Assembly (NCBI GenBank): GCA_035294855.1
Contig: DATGKD010000005.1
Location: 1-16,623, forward strand
DNA length: 16,623 nucleotides
Direction: 5' to 3'
From: DATGKD01 sp035294855
GTDB lineage: Bacteria; Actinomycetota; Acidimicrobiia; Acidimicrobiales; UBA8190
The position numbers were made by a program, and so were the translations under genes. Positions 6,024 to 13,309 of this stretch are shown here, piece by piece; the stretch's first letter is position 1; each line of letters opens with the position of its first letter. A model generated the notes under the pieces. It was not told the origin of the DNA, did no database searches, and saw only the letters and a list, made by a program, of their open reading frames with translations.

Positions 6024-7946
6024 TTACCCCCTCCTCCGTACCAGTCGCGACCGTGCGGACAAATTGGCGCGCGGCCCGCGCGACCGGGTCGCGGTGATCC
6101 ACTTCGCCTGGAGGACCGCGGTGGCGTGGCGCCGCCTGCGCTCCTCCTTGGGGTCCTCCTCCACGTCGAGTCCCAGGTGCCCGCTCAGGTTGAATGCCGC
6201 GTTGGCCAGCGACACGTGCGAGAAGGCCTGGGGGAAGTTCCCCACCTGTCGCCCGGCCGCCACGTCGTACTCCTCGGACAACAGGCCCACGTCGTTGCAC
6301 AGCGCGAGCAGGCGCTCGAACAGCCGGCGGGCGTCCTCCTCACGGCCGAGGAGGTACATGCAGTCGGCCATCCAGAACGAGCAGGCCAGGAAGGCGCCCT
6401 CCTTGCCGTGCAGCCCGTCGACGTCGCTCGAGTCCTCGGACCGGTAGCGCAGCACGAACCCGTCCTCGGTCAGGTCGCGTTCGATCGCCTCGATGGTCGA
6501 CCGCACGCGGGGGTCGGTCGCGGGGAGGAACCCCACGAGCGGGATCATGAGGAGGCTGGCGTCGAGCGAGCGCGAGCCGAAGTACTGCGTGAACGCACCG
6601 AGGTCCTCGTCGTAGCCCTTGGCCAGGACCTCGTCGTGGATGTGCTCCCGCACCGCCCGCCATCGGTCGACCGGTCCCTCCTGTCCGAACTCCTCGACCG
6701 TCCGGATGACGCTGTCGAGCGCCAGCCAGGCCATCACCTTGGAGTGGGTGAAGTGGCGCCGCGGGCCCCGGACCTCCCAGATCCCCTCGTCGGGCTCGGT
6801 CCAGGTGCGCTCGACGAACTCGGCCATGACCATCTGGAGATCCCACGCCGACTGGGACAGCGTGCTCCCCACGGTGCACGCCTCGTACAACGCGGAGAGC
6901 ACCTCGCCGTAGACGTCCAGCTGGAACTGCCGCGACGCCGCGTTGCCGATCCGCACGGGAGTCGAGCCCTCGTACCCGGGCAGCCAATCCGCCGTCCACT
7001 CGTCGAGACGACGCTCGCCGCCCGGCCCGTACATGATCTGCAGCTGGGAGACGTCGCCGGCCACCGCCCGCACGAGCCAGTTGCGCCAGTCCATGGCCTC
7101 GCCGTGGTAACCGCCGCGCATGAGCGACTCGAGGGTGAGCGTGGCGTCGCGCAGCCAGCAGTAGCGGTAGTCCCAGTTGCGCTCGCCGCCGAGCGTCTCG
7201 GGCAACGAGGTGGTCGCCGCGGCCACGATGCCGCCCGTCGGGTTGTACGTGAGCGCCTTCAGTGTGATGAGAGAGCGCACCACCTGGTCGCGCCACTCGC
7301 CCTGGTAGGTACAGCGTGACACCCATTCGCGCCACCAGGTCTCGGTGTCGGTGACGGCGTAGCGGGCGTCGATCGGCCGGGGCGGGCACTGCCAGTGGGA
7401 CGGGTACCAGACGAGGACGAAGGGGACGTGCTCGTCCGCGCCGACGGTGAATTCGGCGACGGTGCGGAAGTCCCGGCCCTCAGTGTGGATCGGTGTCCAC
7501 AAGGCCAACGCGTCGGGCCCCGCAATGCCCGCCAGCATCCCGTCGACGCGGTGGACCCAGGGCATGACCGAGCCGTAACCGAAGCGGATGACGAGCTCCA
7601 TCTTCATGTCGACGCGCCCGCGCAGGGCCTTGACGACGCGGACGACCTGCGGGTTGTCCTCGCGGATGGGCATGCAGTCGATGACCTGCACGGCGCCGTC
7701 GGCGGTCTCGAAGTCCGTCTCCAGGACCAGGGTGTCGGGCCGGTAGCGGCGGGACACCTGGTACGCGTCGGTCGCGGGCGCGATGCGCCAGAAGCCGTGG
7801 GACTCGTCGCCGAGCAGCTGGGCGAAGACGGCGCCGGAGTCGAAGCGCGGCAGGCACAGCCAGTCGATCGATCCGTTGCGCCCCACCAGCGCCGCAGCGT
7901 GGGTGTCGCCGATGATGGCGTAGTCCTCGATCGGCAGGGGCCCCAC
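6024..7946 (-). CDS. GH15 glycoside hydrolase, trehalase/glucoamylase-like
   Basis: The protein is 640 residues. The GTG start at 7946 has AAAGGA 5 nt upstream. The N-terminal beta-sandwich begins with the typical IEDYAIIGDTHAAALVGRNGSIDWLCLPRFDSGAVFA block (6-42). The (alpha/alpha)6 barrel carries NWDYRYCWLRDAT (257-269), EWTADWLPGYEGSTPVRIGNAA (316-337) and DEGIWEVRG (386-394) with a likely general acid Glu, and LLSEEYD (555-561) with the likely base. No signal peptide is seen, so it acts in the cytoplasm. Close relatives in mycobacteria are trehalases, others are glucoamylases; both are inverting and release glucose. Trehalase is a reasonable first guess for an intracellular actinobacterial member, but substrate needs assay. 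It heads the five-gene run. The C-terminal 45 residues are very basic and poorly conserved. Confidence 0.92.
   Translation of the reverse strand: MGPLPIEDYAIIGDTHAAALVGRNGSIDWLCLPRFDSGAVFAQLLGDESHGFWRIAPATDAYQVSRRYRPDTLVLETDFETADGAVQVIDCMPIREDNPQVVRVVKALRGRVDMKMELVIRFGYGSVMPWVHRVDGMLAGIAGPDALALWTPIHTEGRDFRTVAEFTVGADEHVPFVLVWYPSHWQCPPRPIDARYAVTDTETWWREWVSRCTYQGEWRDQVVRSLITLKALTYNPTGGIVAAATTSLPETLGGERNWDYRYCWLRDATLTLESLMRGGYHGEAMDWRNWLVRAVAGDVSQLQIMYGPGGERRLDEWTADWLPGYEGSTPVRIGNAASRQFQLDVYGEVLSALYEACTVGSTLSQSAWDLQMVMAEFVERTWTEPDEGIWEVRGPRRHFTHSKVMAWLALDSVIRTVEEFGQEGPVDRWRAVREHIHDEVLAKGYDEDLGAFTQYFGSRSLDASLLMIPLVGFLPATDPRVRSTIEAIERDLTEDGFVLRYRSEDSSDVDGLHGKEGAFLACSFWMADCMYLLGREEDARRLFERLLALCNDVGLLSEEYDVAAGRQVGNFPQAFSHVSLANAAFNLSGHLGLDVEEDPKEERRRRHATAVLQAKWITATRSRGPRANLSARSRLVRRRG
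6027..6037 (-). promoter_or_regulatory. Strong ribosome-binding site for the TTG-started glucose dehydrogenase
   Basis: GGAGGAGGGGG on the minus strand lies 7 nt before TTG (6019-6017) and overlaps the end of the GH15 gene, whose TAA is at 6026-6024. It decides the unusual TTG start and suggests that translation of the dehydrogenase is coupled to GH15. Confidence 0.85.
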
Positions 7947-8027
7947 GGGCGTCCTTTCTGGCTCCTGTCTCGCTCCTGGCCTTTCTAACCGTTCAGTGGA
8001 CTCCTTTGGTGCCCGGCCCGGGTGCTC

Positions 8028-8041
8028 GGCCCGCCTGGGCC
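8028..8041 (-). terminator. Hairpin just after marP
   Basis: The stem GGCCC/GGGCC with a 4-nt loop starts 5 nt after the marP stop codon and is followed on the minus strand by another GC-rich block (CCCGGGCCGGG). No T-run follows. It may end the marP message or attenuate read-through into the GH15 gene, which starts 99 nt after marP. No clear promoter was recognised in 7947-8045. Confidence 0.35.
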
Positions 8042-8045
8042 ACCG

Positions 8046-9263
8046 CTACGACACACAGCCCCCGGTGCCCACCGGCGTCGTGGATGTCTGCACGCTCGAG
8101 ACGTCCCTGATCACCGCGGGCAGCGCCAGGGCATAGCCCACGTTGGAGTTGGTGGTGGAACGGGCGAAGACCACCCCCAGGACGGTCCCATCGGGGATGG
8201 AAGGGCCGTCCCCGGAAGCGATCAGTGGTCCGCCCGAGTTCCCGGGCTGGACGACCGCGTCGAGCTCGTAGACCTGGCGCGTGGTGTCGGTGCGCCCGTA
8301 GATGTCGAGGCCGACCGCTTGGAACGAGGCCGCCACGCCGGCCCCCGCGTAGGTGAAGGGGCCCCCTCCGGGATACCCGAGGACGACGCCGAGCGTTCCT
8401 CTCCCCACAATTGCGTTGTCGAGCGGCAGCGGTTTGTCCGAAAGACCGGGGACCCGCAGGACGGCGATGTCGAGACGCGGATCGAAGAGCACGACCGTGG
8501 TGCCGTGTCGGCCGGCCGCGTCGATGACCACAGGGCTCGGGATGCCCGCCACCACGTGCGCGTTCGTCACGACGAGATCGGGCGACGCCACGAAGCCCGA
8601 GCCCTCCTGGATCACCCCGCACCCCGAGCCTTCGATCTGGACCGTCGACCCCTCCGCGGCGATGACCGCGGCGCGCACCGCCGAGTTGGCCGGCGGAAGA
8701 ACCGGCGTAGCCGTCTGGGGTGGCAACCCCGCGAAGACGATGGGGAAGCCGTTCTGTGCGAGGAAGCGCTCCACGCCCGCGAACACGGTCGGCACCGGCG
8801 GCAGGAGATTGTCGAGCGCGCGCACGATGCGCGACTTCTGGAGGGCGGCGTTCAGCGAGACGTAACGGCTGCTCGCCAGGAAACTCGACACCAGCCACGC
8901 CGCGAGGAGCGTCGCCACGACGGCGACACCGACGCCGAACGCCGAGTCGACGGGGCCGAGCCGGATGCGCTGCAGCAGACGGCTGGAGTGGGTCCCGGCC
9001 ACACGTCCGATCCCCCCGAAGATCGCCGCCATGCCGAACACGACCACGAGCGCGATGACGGTCCGCCCGGCCCCCGACGACAACCCCGCGAGCGAGGGCG
9101 CGATCAGTGCGCCCAGGAAGAGGCCGAGCCAGAACCCGCCGAAGGACAGCACCTGCATGACGGCGCCGAGCCGGAGACCGTGAATGCCGGAGACCGCGAC
9201 GAGGCCCAACAGGACGAAGTCGACCCAGTTCACCGCGGATTCACGGCGTAGATCCTTCCCCAC
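8046..9263 (-). CDS. marP: MarP-like periplasmic serine protease with CvpA-like membrane domain
   Basis: This 405-residue protein matches the layout of Mycobacterium tuberculosis MarP (Rv3671c): four membrane segments of the CvpA/colicin V type (about 14-130), a linker, then a chymotrypsin-fold protease. The triad is visible as His236 in VVTNAHVVAG, Asp265 in DIAVLRV and Ser343 in GNSGGPL. Cys215 and Cys403 match the pair that forms the MarP redox-sensitive disulfide, and the ending TPVGTGGCVS closely matches the MarP C-terminus. MarP is needed for acid and oxidative stress resistance through cell-wall hydrolase processing in M. tuberculosis. Neither the GTG at 9263 nor the one at 9233 (residue 11, next to the family-like NWVDF) has a good ribosome-binding site; the shorter form is quite possible. 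It is divergent from the oxidase operon. Confidence 0.93.
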   Translation of the reverse strand: MGKDLRRESAVNWVDFVLLGLVAVSGIHGLRLGAVMQVLSFGGFWLGLFLGALIAPSLAGLSSGAGRTVIALVVVFGMAAIFGGIGRVAGTHSSRLLQRIRLGPVDSAFGVGVAVVATLLAAWLVSSFLASSRYVSLNAALQKSRIVRALDNLLPPVPTVFAGVERFLAQNGFPIVFAGLPPQTATPVLPPANSAVRAAVIAAEGSTVQIEGSGCGVIQEGSGFVASPDLVVTNAHVVAGIPSPVVIDAAGRHGTTVVLFDPRLDIAVLRVPGLSDKPLPLDNAIVGRGTLGVVLGYPGGGPFTYAGAGVAASFQAVGLDIYGRTDTTRQVYELDAVVQPGNSGGPLIASGDGPSIPDGTVLGVVFARSTTNSNVGYALALPAVIRDVSSVQTSTTPVGTGGCVS

Positions 9264-9480
9264 GGCGCCGCAACAATGCGAAGCGCGTCGTGACCTGCAC
9301 GCCGTTCCGCCGGTCGTTCCTCATGCCGCCCTCCCCCGTGGCCGAACGGCGCCGTGGTGACCGTTCCCACGCCGGGCACAACGCAGCGGCACGACGCGGC
9401 CGTTCTCCCTAGGGTTTCGTCCGAGACGGTGTTCGAATCGGGGGCGAAACGGTGTTCGAGAACGAAGCACGGATGGAGCC
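9264..9480. promoter_or_regulatory. Divergent promoter region between marP and the oxidase operon
   Basis: This 217-nt stretch separates two divergently read units and must carry promoters for both. A TAGGGT at 9410-9415 is a possible -10 for the plus-strand operon, but no -35 at normal spacing is convincing. The near-identical elements at 9423-9436 and 9446-9459 lie between it and the ATG. For marP I see no clear promoter. Confidence 0.5.
9423..9459 (+). repeat. Pair of 14-nt direct repeats (GARACGGTGTTCGA), operator-like
   Basis: GAGACGGTGTTCGA at 9423-9436 and GAAACGGTGTTCGA at 9446-9459 match at 13 of 14 positions, 23 bp apart (about two helical turns). They sit 21-58 nt before the start of the FAD oxidase gene, a usual place for repressor binding. 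No regulator gene is in the window to pair with them. Confidence 0.55.
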
Positions 9481-10935
9481 ATGACCGACACCGCCGACCT
9501 GCAATCGGACGCGGGGCGCGGGCGGTCGCCCAGCGGGGCCACGCCGTCCGACGTCGTGGCGGCCCTCTCCGGCCTCGTCGGTGTCGAACACGTCATGGTC
9601 GGCGAGCAGATCGCCGTCGACTACGAGCACGACGAAGCCCTGACGGCCACCCCCGTCCGTCCCCTCGCCGTCGTGCGGCCGGGATCGACGAAAGACGTGG
9701 CCGCCATCTTGAAGACGGCCGACGACCTGCACGTCCCGGTCACGGCGCGCGGCAGCGGCACGGGCCTTTCGGGCGCGGCCATCCCGACGCCGGACGGCAT
9801 CCTCGTCTCGTTCGAGCGCATGAACCGGATCCTCGAGATCGACACGGACAACCACGTGGCGGTGGTCCAGCCCGGGGTGACGCTCGAGGAGCTCAACCGC
9901 GTCGCCGGTGAGCAGGGGCTCGTGTACCCGGTGTTCCCCGGGGAAAGCAGTGCCTCGCTCGGTGGCAACGTCGCCACCAACGCCGGCGGGATGAGAGCGA
10001 TCAAGTACGGGGTCACCCGCCATCACGTGCTGGGATTGGAGGCGGTCCTGCCGAGCGGCGACGTGATCCGCACCGGCGGCAAGTTCGTGAAGACGTCCAC
10101 CGGTTACGACCTGACCCAGCTGATCATCGGCTCGGAGGGGACCCTCGCGTTCGTGACCGAGGCCACCCTCAAGCTGCACCCGCGCCTCGAGCACAGCGCC
10201 ACCGTCCTCGCCCCGTTCACCACCGTCGACCACGTCACCGCGGCCGTACCGAAGATCGTCGGACGACGGATTGCGCCCATGATCCTCGAGTTCGTCGACT
10301 CGCTCACGATGGGTGCCATCACCCGCGCGGCCGGTCTCGATCTCGGGATCCCGGAGTCGGTGCGCGACGACGCGGCCGCCTACCTCGTCATCGTCCTCGA
10401 GAGCACCCACGCCGAGCGCCTCGACGAGGACGTCGCCGCACTCGGCGAGCTCCTGGTCGAGCTGGGGGCGATGGAGGTCTACGTGCTCCCGCCCCACGCC
10501 GCCACCCAGCTGATCTCGGCGCGCGAGCGGGCGTTCTTCGTCGCCAAGGCGGCCGGCGCCGACGACATCGTCGACATGGTCGTCCCCCGCGCGGCGATCC
10601 CGGTGTACCTCGAGACGGTGCAACAGATCGCCCGGGAGCACGGCGCCCTCGTCACCGGCTGCGGCCATGTCGGCGACGGCAACGTCCATCTGTCGGTGTT
10701 CCAGCCGGACGCCGACCGCCGCACCGAGGTGCTGCGTGAGCTGTTCAAGGCGGGTATCGGGCTCGGCGGCGCCATATCGGGCGAGCACGGCGTGGGCACC
10801 GAGAAGAAGCGCTACTTCCAGGAACTCGAGGACCCCGCCAAGCTCGAGCTGATGCGGCGCATCAAGCTGGCGTTCGACCCGAACGGCATCCTCGGCCCCG
10901 GCAAGATCTTCGACATGCGAAACGGCGGGAGCTGA
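9481..10935 (+). CDS. FAD-linked 2-hydroxyacid oxidase/dehydrogenase (GlcD/Dld-like)
   Basis: The 484-residue protein has the two standard domains. The FAD-binding PCMH-type domain (about 60-235) shows ARGSGTGLSGA (89-99), GESSASLGGNVATNAGGMRAIKYG (154-177) and TGYDLTQLIIGSEGTLAF (207-224). The C-terminal FAD-oxidase domain (about 238-476) shows the metal-site motif CGHVGDGNVH (394-403), SGEHGVG (433-439) and FDPNGILGPGK (465-475). Members oxidise D-2-hydroxyacids such as glycolate, D-lactate or D-2-hydroxyglutarate to 2-oxoacids, passing electrons to a quinone, cytochrome or flavoprotein. No glcE or glcF partner is present, so a stand-alone enzyme is likely. It is first in a plus-strand operon; the next gene starts 4 nt after its stop, and that ThDP enzyme could use the 2-oxoacid product. 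The ATG has only a short GGAG very close to it. Confidence 0.92.
   Translation: MTDTADLQSDAGRGRSPSGATPSDVVAALSGLVGVEHVMVGEQIAVDYEHDEALTATPVRPLAVVRPGSTKDVAAILKTADDLHVPVTARGSGTGLSGAAIPTPDGILVSFERMNRILEIDTDNHVAVVQPGVTLEELNRVAGEQGLVYPVFPGESSASLGGNVATNAGGMRAIKYGVTRHHVLGLEAVLPSGDVIRTGGKFVKTSTGYDLTQLIIGSEGTLAFVTEATLKLHPRLEHSATVLAPFTTVDHVTAAVPKIVGRRIAPMILEFVDSLTMGAITRAAGLDLGIPESVRDDAAAYLVIVLESTHAERLDEDVAALGELLVELGAMEVYVLPPHAATQLISARERAFFVAKAAGADDIVDMVVPRAAIPVYLETVQQIAREHGALVTGCGHVGDGNVHLSVFQPDADRRTEVLRELFKAGIGLGGAISGEHGVGTEKKRYFQELEDPAKLELMRRIKLAFDPNGILGPGKIFDMRNGGS
10927..10931 (+). promoter_or_regulatory. Ribosome-binding site of the ThDP enzyme
   Basis: GGGAG, inside the last codons of the FAD oxidase gene, is 8 nt before the GTG at 10940. 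It favours that start over an in-frame GTG at 10985 (preceded by a weaker AGG), where family homology begins, and implies translational coupling of the two genes. Confidence 0.6.
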
Positions 10936-10939
10936 CGAT

Positions 10940-12532
10940 GTGCGACGCGACGGGGTGGATGGTTCGATCGGGCCAGGTCCCGAGGTGAACGGCGCCCAGG
11001 CGCTCATGCGGACCCTCGTGGCAGGCGGCGTCGACGTCTGCTTCACGAACCCCGGCACGTCCGAGATGCAGTTCGTGGCCTCGCTCGACTCGGTGCCCGA
11101 CATGCGGCCCGTCCTCGGCCTCTTCGAAGGCGTCGTCACCGGTGCCGCGGACGGCTACGGCCGTGTCGCCGAGCGGCCCGCGGCCACGTTGTTGCACCTC
11201 GGGCCGGGACTCGGCAACGGGATCGCCAACCTCCACAACGCCCGGCGGGCACGCAGCCCGATCGTCAACATCGTCGGTGACCACGCCACGTATCACCGCC
11301 GTCACGACCCGCCGCTCGCGTCGGACATCGAGAGCCTGGCGCGGCCGGTCTCGCGTTGGTACCGCGCCCCCACGACGCCCGAGGCCCTGGTGGCCGACTC
11401 GGTCGACGCCGTCTCCGGCGCGTACGGGCCACCGGGCGGGGTGGCCACCCTCGTGGTGGCGGCCGACCTGTCCTGGGAGGACTCGCCCGGCCCGGGCTCA
11501 CCAGGACCTCCTCCGTGTGCCCGCGCCGCCACCGAGGAGGCGGTGAACGCGGCCGCGAAGGCGCTGCGGTCCGGCGAGCCGTGCGCGCTGCTCATCGGCG
11601 GAGGAGCGGTTCGGGCGCGCGGGCTCGTGGCCGCCAGCCGGGTGGCGGAGACGGCGGGAGCGAAGCTCCTCGCCGAGACGTTCCCGGCCCGCATCGAGCG
11701 GGGCGCGGGGCTTCCGGCGGTGGATCGCCTCGGATACTTCGCGGAGTTCGTGGTCGCGCAGCTCGAAGGGATACGCCACCTCGTGCTGGCCGGAGCCTCG
11801 GCGCCGGTTTCGTTCTTCGCGTACCCGAACGTGCCCGGCTACCTGGTCCCCGAGGGCTGCGAGCTCCATGTCGTCGCCGACGAGGGCGACGACGCGCCGG
11901 GCGCGCTGGAAGCCCTCGCCGACGCCCTGGACGCTCCGGTGCAGGCCGCGGTCTCGCAGTCGGCCGGACGTCCCGACCGGCCCACCGGGGCGCTCACCGC
12001 GCAGACGATGGCCGCCGCCATCGGGGCGTTGCTCCCCGAGGGCGCCATCGTGTCCGACGAGGGGAACACCGCGGGCATCTTCGTCTCGGGGGCGACCGCG
12101 GGGGCACCGCGCCACGACTGGCTCTGCCTGACCGGCGGCGCCATCGGCCAGGGGATGCCCGTCGCCACCGGCGCCGCGGTGGCGGCGCCCGACCGCCAGG
12201 TCATCAGCCTCGAGGCGGACGGCAGCGCGATGTACACGTTGCAGTCGCTGTGGACCCAGGCCCGCGAGTCGCTCGACGTCGCTACGGTGATCGTCAACAA
12301 CGGCACGTACGCCATCTTGGAGATCGAGCTGGGAAGGGTGGGGGCCTCCGACGCCGGTCCCAGGGCGCACAGCATGCTCGAGATCGGACGACCGGATCTC
12401 GACTTCGTGGCGCTCGCCTCGGGGATGGGCGTGCCGGCGACCAGGGCCACGACGGCGGAAGAGTTCACCGATCAGCTCGAGCGCGCGATCGAGGAGCCCG
12501 GCCCCGCGCTCGTCGAAGCGGTCCTGCGCTGA
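10940..12532 (+). CDS. ThDP-dependent enzyme, acetolactate synthase large subunit / benzoylformate decarboxylase-like
   Basis: The protein is 530 residues from GTG 10940 (515 from 10985). It has the three domains of the ThDP lyase superfamily. The N-terminal PYR domain begins NGAQALMRTLVAGGVDVCFTNPGTSEM and holds the cofactor-activating Glu63 in LFEGVVTGAADGYGR (61-75). A central domain (about 195-335) follows, then the C-terminal PP domain with the Mg/ThDP motif EADGSAMYT...VNNGTYAIL (425-459). It resembles proteins often labelled acetolactate synthase large subunit, but no small regulatory subunit or ilvC gene is near, so branched-chain synthesis is unlikely; 2-oxoacid decarboxylation or carboligation fits better. 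The neighbour upstream makes 2-oxoacids, and pxpA follows 11 nt after the stop. Substrate unknown. Confidence 0.88.
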   Translation: MRRDGVDGSIGPGPEVNGAQALMRTLVAGGVDVCFTNPGTSEMQFVASLDSVPDMRPVLGLFEGVVTGAADGYGRVAERPAATLLHLGPGLGNGIANLHNARRARSPIVNIVGDHATYHRRHDPPLASDIESLARPVSRWYRAPTTPEALVADSVDAVSGAYGPPGGVATLVVAADLSWEDSPGPGSPGPPPCARAATEEAVNAAAKALRSGEPCALLIGGGAVRARGLVAASRVAETAGAKLLAETFPARIERGAGLPAVDRLGYFAEFVVAQLEGIRHLVLAGASAPVSFFAYPNVPGYLVPEGCELHVVADEGDDAPGALEALADALDAPVQAAVSQSAGRPDRPTGALTAQTMAAAIGALLPEGAIVSDEGNTAGIFVSGATAGAPRHDWLCLTGGAIGQGMPVATGAAVAAPDRQVISLEADGSAMYTLQSLWTQARESLDVATVIVNNGTYAILEIELGRVGASDAGPRAHSMLEIGRPDLDFVALASGMGVPATRATTAEEFTDQLERAIEEPGPALVEAVLR

Positions 12533-12543
12533 CCGAGCGACGG

Positions 12544-13290
12544 TTGCGCAGCGTCGACCTCAACGCGGACGTCGGCGAGGCGGGCCCGGGGGACGACGAC
12601 GACCTGCTCGACGTCGTGACCAGCGCCAACGTTGCCTGCGGGTTCCACGCGGGAAGCCCGGAGGTCATGCGCCGCACGGTGTCCGCCGCCGCGGAACGCG
12701 GGGTCATGGTCGGCGCCCACCCCGGTTACCCCGACCGTGAAGGCTTCGGTCGGAGTGCGCTCGACCACTCTCCGGAGCGTGTCGCCGAGGACGTGCTGTA
12801 CCAGACGGGGGCCCTGCAGGCGATCGCCCGGAGCTGCGGCACGAGCGTGCGGTACGTGAAGCCGCACGGCGCCCTGTACCACCGCGTCGGCCACGACGAA
12901 GCGTGCGCCCGGGCGGTGGCCGAGGCCGTCCATCAGCTCGGCGACCTGTTCCTCGTCGTCGCGGCCCACTCGCCGACGATCCCGGTGGTCGAAGAGGTCG
13001 GCGTGAGAGTGGCCACCGAGTTCTTCGCCGACCGCGCGTACCTGTCCGACCGAACCCTCGCCCCGCGCCACCACACCGGGGCCGTGGTCAACGACCCCGA
13101 CGCCGTGGTCGCCAGAGCCGTCGCGCTGGTGATCGACGGCACGGTGACCACGGCGGACGGCACCCGCCTCTCGATGCGCGCGTCGTCGATCTGCATCCAT
13201 GGGGACACCCCCGGCGCGGTGCTCCTAGCACGGCGCGTGCGCGCCGCACTGGCGGAGGCGGGGGTGACGCTCCGTTCGTTCGCGCCGTGA
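12544..13290 (+). CDS. pxpA: 5-oxoprolinase subunit A (LamB/YcsF family)
   Basis: The protein is 248 residues, the normal PxpA length, if translation begins at TTG 12544. The frame is open far upstream inside the ThDP gene, but only this start gives the family opening M-x-x-x-DLNADVGE (5-12). Further hallmarks are SANVACGFHAG (27-37), GAHPGYPDREGFGR (57-70), YVKPHGALYH (104-113), FADRAY (161-166) and CIHGDTPGAV (217-226). PxpA works with PxpB and PxpC to hydrolyse 5-oxoproline (pyroglutamate) to glutamate with ATP; this disposes of a spontaneous glutamine damage product. The partner fusion follows 19 nt downstream. The ribosome-binding site is weak, so translation may depend on coupling to the gene upstream. 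One caveat is that TTG is a rare start. Confidence 0.92.
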   Translation: MRSVDLNADVGEAGPGDDDDLLDVVTSANVACGFHAGSPEVMRRTVSAAAERGVMVGAHPGYPDREGFGRSALDHSPERVAEDVLYQTGALQAIARSCGTSVRYVKPHGALYHRVGHDEACARAVAEAVHQLGDLFLVVAAHSPTIPVVEEVGVRVATEFFADRAYLSDRTLAPRHHTGAVVNDPDAVVARAVALVIDGTVTTADGTRLSMRASSICIHGDTPGAVLLARRVRAALAEAGVTLRSFAP

Positions 13291-13309
13291 ATCCCGACCG
13301 GCGGGCCCG

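Noticed and set aside
5898..7319. 473-codon plus-strand open frame opposite the GH15 gene
   Set aside because: Composition is that of an antisense frame and no family motif is present; the GH15 motifs on the other strand are continuous.
9409..11139. 576-codon open frame on the minus strand opposite the FAD oxidase
   Set aside because: Antisense shadow: its protein is Asp/Glu/Arg/His-rich repeats typical of reading a high-GC gene backwards, whereas the plus strand has intact oxidase motifs throughout.
10940..12532. Branched-chain amino acid acetolactate synthase (ilvB)
   Set aside because: No small subunit or ilvC nearby, and the sequence features fit the broader ThDP lyase group with an oxidase and oxoprolinase as neighbours.
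11356..12543. Long upstream in-frame extension of pxpA inside the ThDP gene
   Set aside because: The extension overlaps a conserved enzyme in another frame and is Arg/Gly/Ala-rich; PxpA homology begins right after TTG 12544.
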